Assembly (NCBI GenBank): GCA_036337765.1
Contig: JAYZDP010000104.1
Location: 30,468 to 94,467, forward strand
Reading direction: 5' to 3'
Length of the DNA: 64,000 nucleotides
Source of the DNA: JAYZDP01 sp036337765
GTDB lineage: Bacteria; Acidobacteriota; Thermoanaerobaculia; Multivoradales; Multivoraceae
Shown: piece by piece, positions 1 to 8,711 of the stretch
How positions within the stretch are numbered: the first letter of the stretch is position 1
Layout: the number at the start of each line of letters is the position of its first letter
Made by a program: the position numbers and the translations under genes
Notes under the pieces: generated by a model
What the model saw: only the letters and a program-made list of their open reading frames with translations
Told to the model about the DNA's origin: nothing
The model's database searches: none

Positions 1-2
1 CT

Positions 3-197
3 TCGATCGAGACCACCGAGAACTTCGCCCGGTTCCAGCCGGTGAAGACCTCGCACATCAAGGTCAGCGACTGGCTGCAGCGCGCTCACGACTATGAAGC
101 TCTTCGGAATCTCGCCCGCGACGAGGTAGCCGAGGAAGAGCTCGTCTCCGTTCTGTTTCTCTTCATGCAGAAGGCATTCATTCGGGTCGAGCGCTGA
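3..197 (+). CDS. C-terminal 64 residues of an unidentified protein (5' end outside window)
   Basis: An open frame enters from the left edge and ends at a TGA at 195-197. The visible tail is charged and mostly helical, with a region around VSDWLQRAHDYEALRNLARD followed by a more hydrophobic stretch (SVLFLFMQKAF). It could be the end of a winged-helix or regulatory domain, but I do not recognise a family. It ends 13 bases before the PIG-L deacetylase gene on the same strand, so the two may be co-transcribed. The frame is supported by codon bias and by the short gap to the next gene. Confidence 0.5.
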   Translation, partial: SIETTENFARFQPVKTSHIKVSDWLQRAHDYEALRNLARDEVAEEELVSVLFLFMQKAFIRVER

Positions 198-210
198 GCC
201 GGCTGACCGC

Positions 211-2784
211 GTGATGCGCTTGCTCTCCTTCTCGTTGACGATCTTCGCCTTGGCGACACCGCTCGGCGGTGGCTCTCCCCTCGAACCACCTTCCACGGGT
301 GGCATCGTCGCCCTACACCGCGCCCTGGCGCGACTCGATGTGCACAAGCGGCTGCTGATCATCGGCGCACACCCCGACGATGAGGACACGAGCCTGCTCG
401 CCCTGGTGAGTCGAGGGATGGGCGGTGAGGCAGCCTATCTCTCGCTGTCGCGCGGCGAGGGCGGCCAGAACCTCATCGGCACCGAGCTCGGCCGTGACCT
501 GGGTCTCGTCCGCAGCCAGGAGCTGCTTTCGGCGCGCGGCGTTGACGGTGGCCATCAGTTCTTCACCCGCGCCTTCGACTTCGGCTACACCCGCTCGCTC
601 GACGAGACCGTCGGCCGGTGGCCTGAGGAAGTGCTGCTCGAAGACGCGGTGCGGGTGGTGCGGCGGTTCAAGCCGCAGATCATTGTGTCGGTGTTTCCCA
701 ACAGTGCGCGTGCGGGCCACGGCCAGCATCAGGCGGCCGGACTGACCGCGGAGCGAGTGTTCGAGGCGGCCGGCGATCCCGCGCAGTTCCCCGAGATGGC
801 CGCCGACGGCTTGGCGCCTTGGCAGCCCAGATCGTTTTACAGATCCGCCTTCTTCCGCCCTGTGCCAGGCAACCTGGTGCTCGAGACCGGAGGCACCGAC
901 CCCGGCTCGGGTAAGACGTACTTCCAACTGGCGATGGCCTCTCGCAGCATGCATCGCTCCCAGGACATGGGGGTGTTGCAGGACACCGGGCCGCGCAGCA
1001 CCCGCGTGGTACGCGAGTCGAGCGACAGCGACGATCCCGATCTCTTCGCCGGTGTGGACACCCACCTTGCGGCGATCGCCGACCTGATCGAGGACCGCGA
1101 GGACCGAGATGCGTCGCGGGCGCGGCTGCAGTCGGCGGCGGACCGCGTAGCGGCGTTGCGCCGGGAGGTCGATCCTGGGAATCTCGGGGTCGCGACGGCG
1201 GCGCTCGGCGCACTCGTCTCGGATCTGAGAGCCGCGCACGCCCAAGCCGGCGCCGCCACCGTGGCTGGTCAGCTGCTGCGGGAGAAGGTGGAGATCGCGG
1301 AGGAGGCATGGACGATCGCGGCGGGTCTCGTTCTCGACGCGACCACCACCGACGATCGACTGGTCGCCGGTCGCCGCACGGAGATTCGCGTCGTCGTCTA
1401 CAACAGCGGCAGCGCGGCGGTCGAGGTGGCCCCCGCACTCGACGTGCCGGCAGGCTGGTCCGATCCCGAAGGCCTGGATCCGCAGCAGGTGCCGGCCGGA
1501 GAGTCGAAGACCTGGACGGTCGAACTGTCGGTTCCGGCATCGGCCGAGCCCACCGTTCCGTACTTTCTGGCCGCGCCGCGCCAGGGCGACGTCTACGATT
1601 GGTCGGGGGTGGCTGTCGACATCAAGGCAGAGCCCTTCGGGCCGCCGCCGCTGAGTGCGCGCTTTCGCCTGACCGCTGGCGGCTTGGAGCTGGAGCGGAG
1701 TCGCGAGGTCGTCCAGCGCTTTCGCGATCAGGCGGTCGGCGAGCGTCGGCGGCCGCTTCGCGTCGTGCCCGTGGTCGAGGTGGCGGTCGATCCCGCCCGC
1801 CTGGTCTGGCCCGTCGGGCAGGCCTCTCGCAGGACCGTTCGGGTAAGCCTCACCAAGAACGTCGGCGAGGCGCTGGATGGCACCATCGAGGTCAGCAGCC
1901 CGCTCGGCTGGCCCAGTGTCGCCGCCGTCGACTTCTCGCTGGAAGCGACTCGCGAGCGACGTACCTACGAGCTCGTCATCGAGCGCCCCGCCGACGACAG
2001 CCAGGGCGGCGGCACCTTCGCCTTTGCCGCGGCCCTGTCCAGTGGGGTCGAGAGCCGCGCGGCCTATCCGTTGGTCGACTATCCTCACATCCGCGCCGTG
2101 CCGTGCCCTCGGCCCGCCCTCGCTGACATTCAGCTGCTCGATCTTGAGCTCCCCGGTGCCAAGCGCATCGCCTACATCCGGGGCGCTTCCGATCGGGTAC
2201 CCGAGAGCCTGCTCGAGGTGGGTCTGCCGATCCAGCTCGTGACCTCGGACCAGCTCCTCGACATGGACGAGACGGAGCTGGCGAGCTTTGACTCCGTCGT
2301 CATCGGCTCGCGTGCCTACGAGACCGACTCCCGTCTCGCCGAAGCCAATCCCAGGCTACGCGAGTACGTCGCCCGAGGTGGGACCCTGCTGGTCCAGTAC
2401 CAGCAGTACGCGTTCAGTCGCGGGGGCATGGCACTGCTACCGCTCAGTATCGCGCGGCCGCACGACCGGATCACCGACGAGACGGCGGCGATGAACGTCA
2501 TTGCTCCCGACCACGGTGCCTTCACCTCTCCGAATGCCATCGGCAAGGCCGACTGGCAGGGCTGGGTACAGGAGCGTGGCCTGTATTTCGCCAACGAGTG
2601 GGACGACAGCTACAAGAGCCTGCTGCGCATTTCCGACCCCGGCCGCGACCCGCAGGAGGGGGGTCTCCTGGTCGCACCGATCGGTGAGGGGACCTACATC
2701 TACACTGGCCTGGCCTTCTTCCGCCAGCTCCCGGCGGGAGTCCCCGGCGCGTTCCGACTGTTCGCCAACCTGCTCAACCTCTAG
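211..2784 (+). CDS. Secreted PIG-L (LmbE) family deacetylase with C-terminal amidotransferase-like region
   Basis: This 857-aa protein starts at GTG 211 or the adjacent ATG 214, followed by a signal peptide (hydrophobic run LLSFSLTIFALATPLGGG). The PIG-L zinc-binding signature AHPDDE lies near residue 50 and a second histidine cluster (GHGQHQ) near residue 170. These are the hallmarks of the LmbE/PIG-L fold, which removes acetyl groups from N-acetyl-glucosaminyl substrates. The middle (about 380-640) has two beta-rich Ig-like stretches. The last ~180 residues resemble a ThuA/class I glutamine-amidotransferase-like domain (FDSVVIGSRAYE, REYVARGGTLLVQYQQ). Large secreted fusions of this layout are familiar in Acidobacteriota and Bacteroidota. 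The true substrate is unknown. Confidence 0.85.
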   Translation: MMRLLSFSLTIFALATPLGGGSPLEPPSTGGIVALHRALARLDVHKRLLIIGAHPDDEDTSLLALVSRGMGGEAAYLSLSRGEGGQNLIGTELGRDLGLVRSQELLSARGVDGGHQFFTRAFDFGYTRSLDETVGRWPEEVLLEDAVRVVRRFKPQIIVSVFPNSARAGHGQHQAAGLTAERVFEAAGDPAQFPEMAADGLAPWQPRSFYRSAFFRPVPGNLVLETGGTDPGSGKTYFQLAMASRSMHRSQDMGVLQDTGPRSTRVVRESSDSDDPDLFAGVDTHLAAIADLIEDREDRDASRARLQSAADRVAALRREVDPGNLGVATAALGALVSDLRAAHAQAGAATVAGQLLREKVEIAEEAWTIAAGLVLDATTTDDRLVAGRRTEIRVVVYNSGSAAVEVAPALDVPAGWSDPEGLDPQQVPAGESKTWTVELSVPASAEPTVPYFLAAPRQGDVYDWSGVAVDIKAEPFGPPPLSARFRLTAGGLELERSREVVQRFRDQAVGERRRPLRVVPVVEVAVDPARLVWPVGQASRRTVRVSLTKNVGEALDGTIEVSSPLGWPSVAAVDFSLEATRERRTYELVIERPADDSQGGGTFAFAAALSSGVESRAAYPLVDYPHIRAVPCPRPALADIQLLDLELPGAKRIAYIRGASDRVPESLLEVGLPIQLVTSDQLLDMDETELASFDSVVIGSRAYETDSRLAEANPRLREYVARGGTLLVQYQQYAFSRGGMALLPLSIARPHDRITDETAAMNVIAPDHGAFTSPNAIGKADWQGWVQERGLYFANEWDDSYKSLLRISDPGRDPQEGGLLVAPIGEGTYIYTGLAFFRQLPAGVPGAFRLFANLLNL

Positions 2785-2885
2785 CTCGCTGTCGATGCCG
2801 AGCCGCTGGAGCGAGGAGACCGTGAGCAGGGTGCTGATTTTGGTGGTCGATTGTCTTCAACCGGCGGGGGGACCGAGCAGTCGTA

Positions 2886-2920
2886 GGCGGTCCTGTGACG
2901 CACTCTGGAGTCACACCGCC
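2886..2920. terminator. Hairpin between convergent genes, possible bidirectional terminator
   Basis: Arms GGCGGT (2886-2891) and ACCGCC (2915-2920) enclose a second pair, GTGAC (2895-2899) and GTCAC (2910-2914), around a 10-nt loop. It lies in the 212-bp gap between the convergent deacetylase and glycosyltransferase genes. No T-tract follows, so an intrinsic terminator role is only a suggestion. Confidence 0.4.
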
Positions 2921-2996
2921 ACGCATCCCTCGAACGGGATCATCCACGCCGGCGGTTCCGTTTGCGAGCTGTCTGTTCCCCTCGCGGCCGCCACGC

Positions 2997-5375
2997 TCAT
3001 CCCCGGCGTCGTAGATGGACACCACGCTTGAGCGACAGCTCTCGCCCGGGCCTCCAGCCGCGCCGTCGGCCGTCGCGCAGGGCGCGGACTGCGGTCGAAA
3101 GGACCTGGGCGGCGCCTTCGAGAGCCGAGCCGCCAGGGGACTCTAAATAGCGGCGCAAGTGGCCCCAGCGGGATCGCGGGTCGGGGCGTGCTTCGAGCTC
3201 GGCGAGGACACTGACGCCCTCCCACTCGGGAAGCCGACGCCAGTGTCGGTAGAGGCGGACGGCGACACTGCGGTCGAGGGCCTCGTCGCGGCGCTGCGGG
3301 ACGGCGGTCAACCAGGCAGGCTCGGCCGCCAGCCAGCCGAGAGGGCCGGCGAGCGCTCGGGTGACGAGCGCGAGCTCCTCGGCGACATCGCAGCGATGGG
3401 CGCAGTCGGCCAGGCGGTCGGCGTCGATGAGGTCATCGCGCTCGAGGGCGAGGGCGAGGTCGAGGACGGCGCGCATCGTGACCGCGAGGTCGTGGTGCAG
3501 GAGGTGCCCGAGGGCGAGGATGAGCGCATGCTCGGGCGCCGGGGCTTCGAAGCGCACGCCGCCCGCCTGGCAGGAGGTGGCGTGGTCCCAGGTCTGCTCG
3601 AGCAACCATGGGCGCTCCGACAGCTCGTCCCAGAGATCGAAGTGGAGCTCGATCGAACGACCGGTCTCCGGGTCGTGGCGCTCGACGTGGTGGGGTGCCG
3701 TGCGGCCTCGCTCGGTGTAGCCGAGGGCCTCTAGCTCGCGTTCGAGCGCGCGGAGCTCCGCCGGGCGGCAGAGGAGGTCGAGGTCGACCATCGGACGCAG
3801 ACCGGGGGCACCGTAGAAGCGGGCGATGTCGGCCGGGCCCTTGAAAGCCAGTGGGCGCAACCCGAGTTCGCGGCAGCGCTCGAGGAGGCGGCCGAGGTCG
3901 TCGAGCCGGCGGCCGTTGTGGAGTGCCGTCAGGCAGGAGGCGCCGAACCAGTCGTCGCGCACCGCGGCGTCAACTTGGAAGGGCAGCCGGCCGTCGTGGG
4001 CGAGATGGCTGAGGACGGGCTGCAGCCGGTGCGCCGCCGCGAGGATGACCAGGCGGTCGAGGTCGTCGACCGGTCGGGGCGGTGGCTGGCCTCCGGTCGC
4101 CTTCGAGACGAACTCTCTGCAGGCCCGCTCGAGGAGGGCGATGCACGAGTCGACCGGCGTGGTTTCGAAACGGTCGGCGGCGAGGGGCGGCCGCGACCCC
4201 GCGGCCTCGACCGCGAACCCCATGCCCTCGGCGAGGCGTCGGCAGACGCGGTCGCTAGCGTAGTCGGACGCCAGCTGGCCGCGCTTGGCGGCGGCGATCC
4301 GGCGGGCCTCTCCGCGGTGCTCGAAGACCCAGCGCAGCAGCTCGCTCGCGTGGGCTCGGTCGGCTCGGGCCCAGTGCGGGGGACCCGAGGCGGTGCGGTA
4401 CTCCTCGTCGGGAGCCTCGACCAGGTCGTAGCGCACCGCGAGCGGCCAGTCATCGCCGAGGTAGTCCTTCTGGCCTCCCCAACCGGTAAGGATCGCGGGA
4501 TTGCCGAAGAGCAGCGCCTCGAAGGGGCAGATGCCCCAGCCCTCGCTGCGCGGCAGCCCGAAGAAGCAGTCGCCCCGTGTGTGCAGGCCGTCGATGGTGC
4601 GCGGCGAGACCTCCTCGGCTACGAGATGCACGCGCCCGCGGCCCGGGTACTCCGCCAGGATCTTCGCCACCTGCCACCAGGTCATCTGCTCGTGCGGCAC
4701 GGCGCGGCCCACGCGGTCGCCCTCGAGGGCACCGGGCACGATCGAATCGGTCTTGACCACCAGCACTACACGCTCGTCGGCCCGGAAGGTCTCGAGGTAG
4801 GCCCGCAGGGTGTCGCTCATGGACTTGCGCGGGGTCCAGGTGGCGATGGTGTAGAAGACGAAGTCGTCGTTCTCGATCGCCCGCAGCGCGTCGGGCACCG
4901 GAGCGCGCCGGACCTCCCGCGCGATGTGCGGCACGATCTCGATGGGTCGGGTGATGCCCTCCGACGCCAGCACCGAACGGTTGAACTCACTCGGCACGAA
5001 GAGGCGCTCGAACCCATTCAGAACGTCGCACCAGCCGTCCGGAAGGCGATCCATCTCCCAGGCGACGTAGGCGTAGGGCGTCAGGTCGAGCGCCTTGCGC
5101 AACCAGTGGGCGTGGGCCCTCGGCGGAGGCACGTCGATCAGCAGGGTGTCGACGTCGAGAGGGCGGTGGTGGAGCCGCAGGACGCGTTCATCGATCGCCG
5201 GGTGCAGGCCCGGTAGCCGGTCGAGCGAGCTGGGCGTGTCGAGCCCCTTCGCGATCGGCCACCACGTCAGGGGGACCCCAAGCCGGTCGAGCCCTGCCGC
5301 GTAGAGCGTGGCGGCGTCGCCGTAGCCGGAGCCCGGCAGCTGGGTGACTAGCTGCAGTCCGCGGGGCGGCGTCAT
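2997..5375 (-). CDS. Glycosyltransferase fused to an NTP_transf_5-like nucleotidyltransferase domain
   Basis: The 792-aa protein starts at ATG 5375, which overlaps the stop of the upstream GT32-like gene as ATGA. A longer open frame extends upstream, but the conserved sequence begins here. Residues ~1-420 look like a GT-B (GT4-like) glycosyltransferase: an N-terminal GSGYGDAATLYAAGL region and a nucleotide-sugar region RSEGWGICPFEALLFGNP near residue 290. Residues ~430-790 match the uncharacterised nucleotidyltransferase family PF14907 (NTP_transf_5): LAFKGPADIARFYG, then GLRPMVDLDLLCRP with the metal-binding D-x-D, then ELHFDLWDE. Free-standing members of this family recur next to HprK-like kinases in peptide-modification loci such as some lasso-peptide clusters. 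PqqD- and HprK-like genes lie just beyond. The direct fusion to a glycosyltransferase is unusual in my experience. Confidence 0.8.
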   Translation of the reverse strand: MTPPRGLQLVTQLPGSGYGDAATLYAAGLDRLGVPLTWWPIAKGLDTPSSLDRLPGLHPAIDERVLRLHHRPLDVDTLLIDVPPPRAHAHWLRKALDLTPYAYVAWEMDRLPDGWCDVLNGFERLFVPSEFNRSVLASEGITRPIEIVPHIAREVRRAPVPDALRAIENDDFVFYTIATWTPRKSMSDTLRAYLETFRADERVVLVVKTDSIVPGALEGDRVGRAVPHEQMTWWQVAKILAEYPGRGRVHLVAEEVSPRTIDGLHTRGDCFFGLPRSEGWGICPFEALLFGNPAILTGWGGQKDYLGDDWPLAVRYDLVEAPDEEYRTASGPPHWARADRAHASELLRWVFEHRGEARRIAAAKRGQLASDYASDRVCRRLAEGMGFAVEAAGSRPPLAADRFETTPVDSCIALLERACREFVSKATGGQPPPRPVDDLDRLVILAAAHRLQPVLSHLAHDGRLPFQVDAAVRDDWFGASCLTALHNGRRLDDLGRLLERCRELGLRPLAFKGPADIARFYGAPGLRPMVDLDLLCRPAELRALERELEALGYTERGRTAPHHVERHDPETGRSIELHFDLWDELSERPWLLEQTWDHATSCQAGGVRFEAPAPEHALILALGHLLHHDLAVTMRAVLDLALALERDDLIDADRLADCAHRCDVAEELALVTRALAGPLGWLAAEPAWLTAVPQRRDEALDRSVAVRLYRHWRRLPEWEGVSVLAELEARPDPRSRWGHLRRYLESPGGSALEGAAQVLSTAVRALRDGRRRGWRPGRELSLKRGVHLRRRG

Positions 5376-6226
5376 CGAGGCCCGGCCGCGAGCTCGTGCG
5401 GCGTCGGGACGAGGGGCTGCAGCAGGCGGGCGAGCCCACTCGACGAGCGGTGGATGCGCGTGACGGTGAGCTCCTCGGCGTGGTGGGTCGAGAAGTCGAC
5501 TCGATCCTCTTCCCACCACATGTGCTGCCACAGGTGGAGCGAGGAGGCCTCGCCGGTGTCCAGCGGCTCTTCGGCGAAGAGCCGTGCGATCCCCTCCGGC
5601 GTCGAGCGCACCGGGAAGAACGTCGCCTCGGGCTCGACGTGGATCTCGTCGGGGAGCTCTTCGCTGAGCTGCTGCGCGAGGAAGCCCGAGTGGTTGCTCC
5701 AGCTGCCGTCGAGGGCACCCTCCATACGTTCACGCCAGGTGCGGGCGAAGAGCGAGCCGGGCTCGGCCATCAGCAGGGCGTTGCAGAGGGACGGCTTGAC
5801 GTTGCCGGTGTGTTCGTCGACGACCGGCGGCTCTCGGCCGATGACGAAGCTCTCTTCCCACAGGTGCTCCGGTGGCGGCCGCAGGAAGATCGTGTCGATG
5901 TCGGCGTAGAGACCGCCGTGCTCGATCAGGGCGTCGAGTCGCACGAAGTCGGCCTGGTGGGCATAGCGGTAGGCTTCGGGGACGAGCCGGTCATCGTAGC
6001 GCGCGCGATCGATCTCGACCGGCCGCTCGACACGAACCAACTCCAGGTGCGGCCGGATCTCCTCCCACAGAGCGCCGAACGGCAGCGAATGGTAGTGCAG
6101 CACGATCTTCTCCGGCCGGACGACCTGGCGACACGACTCGATGGCCGCGTAGTGGAGCGGGTGAAAGGTGAGCCGCTGAGGGCGGAGTCCGAAGACGAAG
6201 TGCGCGATGCGCGGGATCCCGGCCAT
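5372..6226 (-). CDS. GT32-like glycosyltransferase with DXD motif
   Basis: The product is 284 aa if it starts at ATG 6226 (MAGIPRIAHFVFG); ATG 6244 is six codons further out. IPRIAHFVFG at the N terminus and GGLYADIDTIFLRP around residue 105 are the classic GT32 features, with DID as the metal/nucleotide-sugar site. The family includes mannosyltransferases, capsule enzymes and toxin-like glucosyltransferases. No membrane segment is evident, so it is probably cytoplasmic. It overlaps the downstream glycosyltransferase/NTP_transf gene by four bases, so translation is probably coupled. The divergent GT4 gene starts only about 11 bases away. Donor and acceptor are unknown. Confidence 0.8.
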   Translation of the reverse strand: MAGIPRIAHFVFGLRPQRLTFHPLHYAAIESCRQVVRPEKIVLHYHSLPFGALWEEIRPHLELVRVERPVEIDRARYDDRLVPEAYRYAHQADFVRLDALIEHGGLYADIDTIFLRPPPEHLWEESFVIGREPPVVDEHTGNVKPSLCNALLMAEPGSLFARTWRERMEGALDGSWSNHSGFLAQQLSEELPDEIHVEPEATFFPVRSTPEGIARLFAEEPLDTGEASSLHLWQHMWWEEDRVDFSTHHAEELTVTRIHRSSSGLARLLQPLVPTPHELAAGPR

Positions 6227-6237
6227 GGGAGAGGGAA

Positions 6238-7530
6238 GTGACATTAGCACGCGACCGCGGGCGGAGCCTGATGCTCGCTCCGCTGGTGCCCGAGCCGACG
6301 GGCAACGGCTTGGCGATGCGGGCGGCGACGTCGCTCGAGGCCTTGGCGCGCCTCGGCGACGTGACACTGGTGGTCGTTCCGGCGGCCGATCCGGAGGCCG
6401 CCCGACGCGACGCTGGCTGGGCGCGCGAGCGGTGCGAGCGGTTGGTGCTCATGGCGCTGCCCTCCGGCCGGGAGGCCGCAGCCGCGTGGCTCGCCTCGCC
6501 CACGGGGCGTCGGATCGCGGCCGCCGCTGGGTCGTTGCCGTCGCTCGCGCGGGGGGTGCCGCCGGTTCTCGGCAGCCGGCTCGCTGCCGAGCTGGGACGG
6601 GGCTTCGAGCGTATCTTCACGCTTCGGCTTTACCTGTCCGGCGTGGCCCTCGGCTGGCGCGACGCGGAAGCGGCGGGCGCTCCGCAGCTCGTGCTCGATC
6701 TCGACGAGGACGACGCTGCGACGCTCTCGGCAATCGCCCGGCTCGAAGCGGCACGTGGCGTGGGGGATCGCGCCCGGAAGACCCGGGAGGAGGCGGAGGC
6801 CTTCGGCCGCCTCGCGGGCGCTGCTCTACCGAACTTTGACCGTCTGCTGGCGTCGACCGTACTCGAGGCGCAGGGTCTGGCCGCGGCGACTGGCGGACGG
6901 GAGATCGTCGTAGTGCCGAACGCGGTGCGACGGCCCGGGAACGGTGACAGCCCAGGGAGGCCGCCTGCATCAAGCGCAGGGTCGGCGGCTCCCCGACTGC
7001 TGCTGGTCGGCAACTACTCCTACCTGCCGAATGTCGATGCAGCCGAACGCCTGGTGCGGGGCATCCTGCCGCGTCTTCGCGAGTCCCGTTCCGAGGCGGA
7101 GGCGCACCTGGTGGGCGGGGGCGGCGGCTCGGTGCTCGAGGCTCTGGCGAGGGAGGATGGAGCGGTCGTCCACGGCTGGGTCGACGACCTCCGGCCGCAC
7201 TACGGCGCGGCGGCGGTGGTGGTGGTGCCGCTGCGGGCCGGCGGTGGCAGCCGCCTGAAGATCCTCGAGGCGGCGGCTCACGGCGTGCCGGTGGTCGCCA
7301 CTCCGGTAGCCGCTCGGGGGCTCGAGGGGCTACGCGACGGCCGGGAGATCCGCCTGGCCGAGAGCGACGACGAGTTGGCTCTTGCGGTCCGGACGGTGCT
7401 CGACGATCCGGCGGCCGCCGCGGCGGTCGCGGAACGGGCTCGCGATCGGGTGCTTGCGGCGCACGCGGCCGACCGCGTCGCGGCCGATTTGGCGACCCTC
7501 CTCGAGACTCCCTCGACCGGGCGCCGGTGA
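6238..7530 (+). CDS. GT4-family glycosyltransferase
   Basis: The 430-aa ORF can start at GTG 6238 (preceded by the purine-rich GGGAGAGGGAA) or at ATG 6271 (preceded by GGCGGAG). The N-terminal Rossmann-like half includes PLVPEPTGNGLAMR. The C-terminal half has RLLLVGNYSYLPNVDA, VVHGWVDDLRPHYGAAAVVVVP and GGGSRLKILEAAAHGVPVVATP, the usual GT-B acceptor/donor layout with the E-x7-E-like donor region. It is probably a cytosolic retaining transferase. It heads a plus-strand series with the PqqD-like, HprK-like, small peptide and GT2 genes; the next gene starts 15 bases after its stop. Substrate unknown. Confidence 0.8.
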   Translation: MTLARDRGRSLMLAPLVPEPTGNGLAMRAATSLEALARLGDVTLVVVPAADPEAARRDAGWARERCERLVLMALPSGREAAAAWLASPTGRRIAAAAGSLPSLARGVPPVLGSRLAAELGRGFERIFTLRLYLSGVALGWRDAEAAGAPQLVLDLDEDDAATLSAIARLEAARGVGDRARKTREEAEAFGRLAGAALPNFDRLLASTVLEAQGLAAATGGREIVVVPNAVRRPGNGDSPGRPPASSAGSAAPRLLLVGNYSYLPNVDAAERLVRGILPRLRESRSEAEAHLVGGGGGSVLEALAREDGAVVHGWVDDLRPHYGAAAVVVVPLRAGGGSRLKILEAAAHGVPVVATPVAARGLEGLRDGREIRLAESDDELALAVRTVLDDPAAAAAVAERARDRVLAAHAADRVAADLATLLETPSTGRR

Positions 7531-7545
7531 TACCGTGCGCGGATT

Positions 7546-7827
7546 GTGAGCGAGTCACCGAAGTACGAGCGGGCGCCGGGCCTGGAGTCGCACGAGGCCG
7601 ATGATGGACTGGTGATCTTCGATCCCGCCGTCGACAAGATCCACCACATCAACTCCTCGGCCGGAGTGTTCTTCGAGCTCTGCGACGGCACCCGTGACGC
7701 CGAGCGCATCGCCGAGGTCGCGACCGGCGTCTTCGGCCCGGACGAATTGCCGGAGGGCGCCGTCGCACAGGCGCTCGAGATGCTGGTGCGCGAGGGCATC
7801 GTACGGCAGGTCGACGGGGACTCTTGA
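7546..7827 (+). CDS. PqqD-family peptide-binding protein (HPr-rel-A system type)
   Basis: This 93-aa protein starts at GTG 7546. It has the PqqD/RRE-like winged-helix pattern: an N-terminal beta segment with DDGLVIFDPAVDKIHHINSS, then AGVFFELCDGTRDAERIAEV, then a helical tail ending in LVREGIVRQVD. PqqD proteins bind the leader of a ribosomally made peptide and present it to a modifying enzyme. Its stop overlaps the TTG start of the HprK-like kinase (TTGA), and this pairing is known from the so-called HPr-rel-A system. The natural candidate client is the 54-aa peptide two genes downstream; that link is inference. Confidence 0.8.
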   Translation: MSESPKYERAPGLESHEADDGLVIFDPAVDKIHHINSSAGVFFELCDGTRDAERIAEVATGVFGPDELPEGAVAQALEMLVREGIVRQVDGDS

Positions 7828-8681
7828 TCTCCTTCCAACTGCTCGACACCCGGGTGGAGGTCGTGCGCGACGACCCGGTGATCGACGGCGGGCTGCGCTA
7901 CCTGGCGCACGGCGCTTCGAGCGAGGTCGTCGTCCGGCGGACGATACGCTATGCCATCGAGGGCTCGGGGCCGTGGCTGCTGCGCGAGGAGGGCGACGCT
8001 GTCGACGTCCTGGAAGATCCGGACGACTTGCTCTGGTTCCTCTTTGTGCGTGTACACGGTCGGGTGTGCGAGCGCTATTCGCTGGCGGGCTGGTCGACCT
8101 TCCACGCCGCCGTCGCGGGCGTGCGAGGCGTGCGGCTGTTGTTCGTCGGACCGTCGAGCGTCGGCAAATCGACTCTCGCTTCGACGCTGCTCTTTGGGGG
8201 GCATTCGGTCGAGGGCGACGAGATGGCCTTCGAGCGCGCTGGCGTCGTGGTGCCGCTGGCGCGCCGCTTTCATCTCAAGGAAGGGATCGAGCGGCACGTG
8301 TCGGGCCTGGCCCCCTGGATCGACGATCTGCCGGCGGTCAGGCGCGACGGCGCGCCGGTGCGGGCCTTCGACCCGAGCGAGCACGGCTTCGAGTGGAGGG
8401 TGAGGTCGGCGCCGGTCGACGCGGTCGTCTGTCTGCGCGCCGAGCACGGCGGAGAGAGCCGGCTTCGGGAGATAACGACCTTCGAAGCGCTGACGGGATT
8501 GCTGGGCGGTGCTCTGAACTGGGTCCAGTCGCGAAGCGTCCTGGTGGCGGCGGCGACGCGGCTGGCCAGGGCGCGGCGGGTCGAGCTCACCTTGGGACGG
8601 CCCTCCGAGACCCTGGCGGCGCTCGAGTCCTGGTGCGGCTCGATCGACGGGAAGTTGCCGGACACGGACGGGATCGTCTAG
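7824..8681 (+). CDS. HprK-related kinase A
   Basis: The 285-aa protein starts at TTG 7824, overlapping the PqqD-like stop. A Walker A motif GPSSVGKST lies near residue 112, followed by GGHSVEGDEMAFER, the HPr-kinase-like second strand with acidic metal-binding residues. The N-terminal ~100 residues lack the classic HprK N-terminal domain. True HprK phosphorylates HPr on serine, but related kinases in peptide clusters phosphorylate a serine of the peptide (for example in some lasso-peptide loci). No HPr gene is visible here. Its position between a PqqD-like protein and a small Tat-like peptide suggests the peptide or its product is the substrate. Confidence 0.78.
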   Translation: MISFQLLDTRVEVVRDDPVIDGGLRYLAHGASSEVVVRRTIRYAIEGSGPWLLREEGDAVDVLEDPDDLLWFLFVRVHGRVCERYSLAGWSTFHAAVAGVRGVRLLFVGPSSVGKSTLASTLLFGGHSVEGDEMAFERAGVVVPLARRFHLKEGIERHVSGLAPWIDDLPAVRRDGAPVRAFDPSEHGFEWRVRSAPVDAVVCLRAEHGGESRLREITTFEALTGLLGGALNWVQSRSVLVAAATRLARARRVELTLGRPSETLAALESWCGSIDGKLPDTDGIV

Positions 8682-8711
8682 GATGCGCTCGTACATCACG
8701 GGAGACCACCC

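Noticed and set aside
313..2088. 591-codon open frame on the minus strand opposite the PIG-L gene
   Set aside because: It is an antisense shadow caused by high GC; composition is His/Arg/Gln-rich without domain features, while the plus strand has clear motifs.
5376..5531. 52-codon upstream extension of the GT/NTP_transf fusion
   Set aside because: Arg/Pro/His-rich sequence that overlaps the GT32 gene; ATG 5375 forms an ATGA junction and starts the conserved part.
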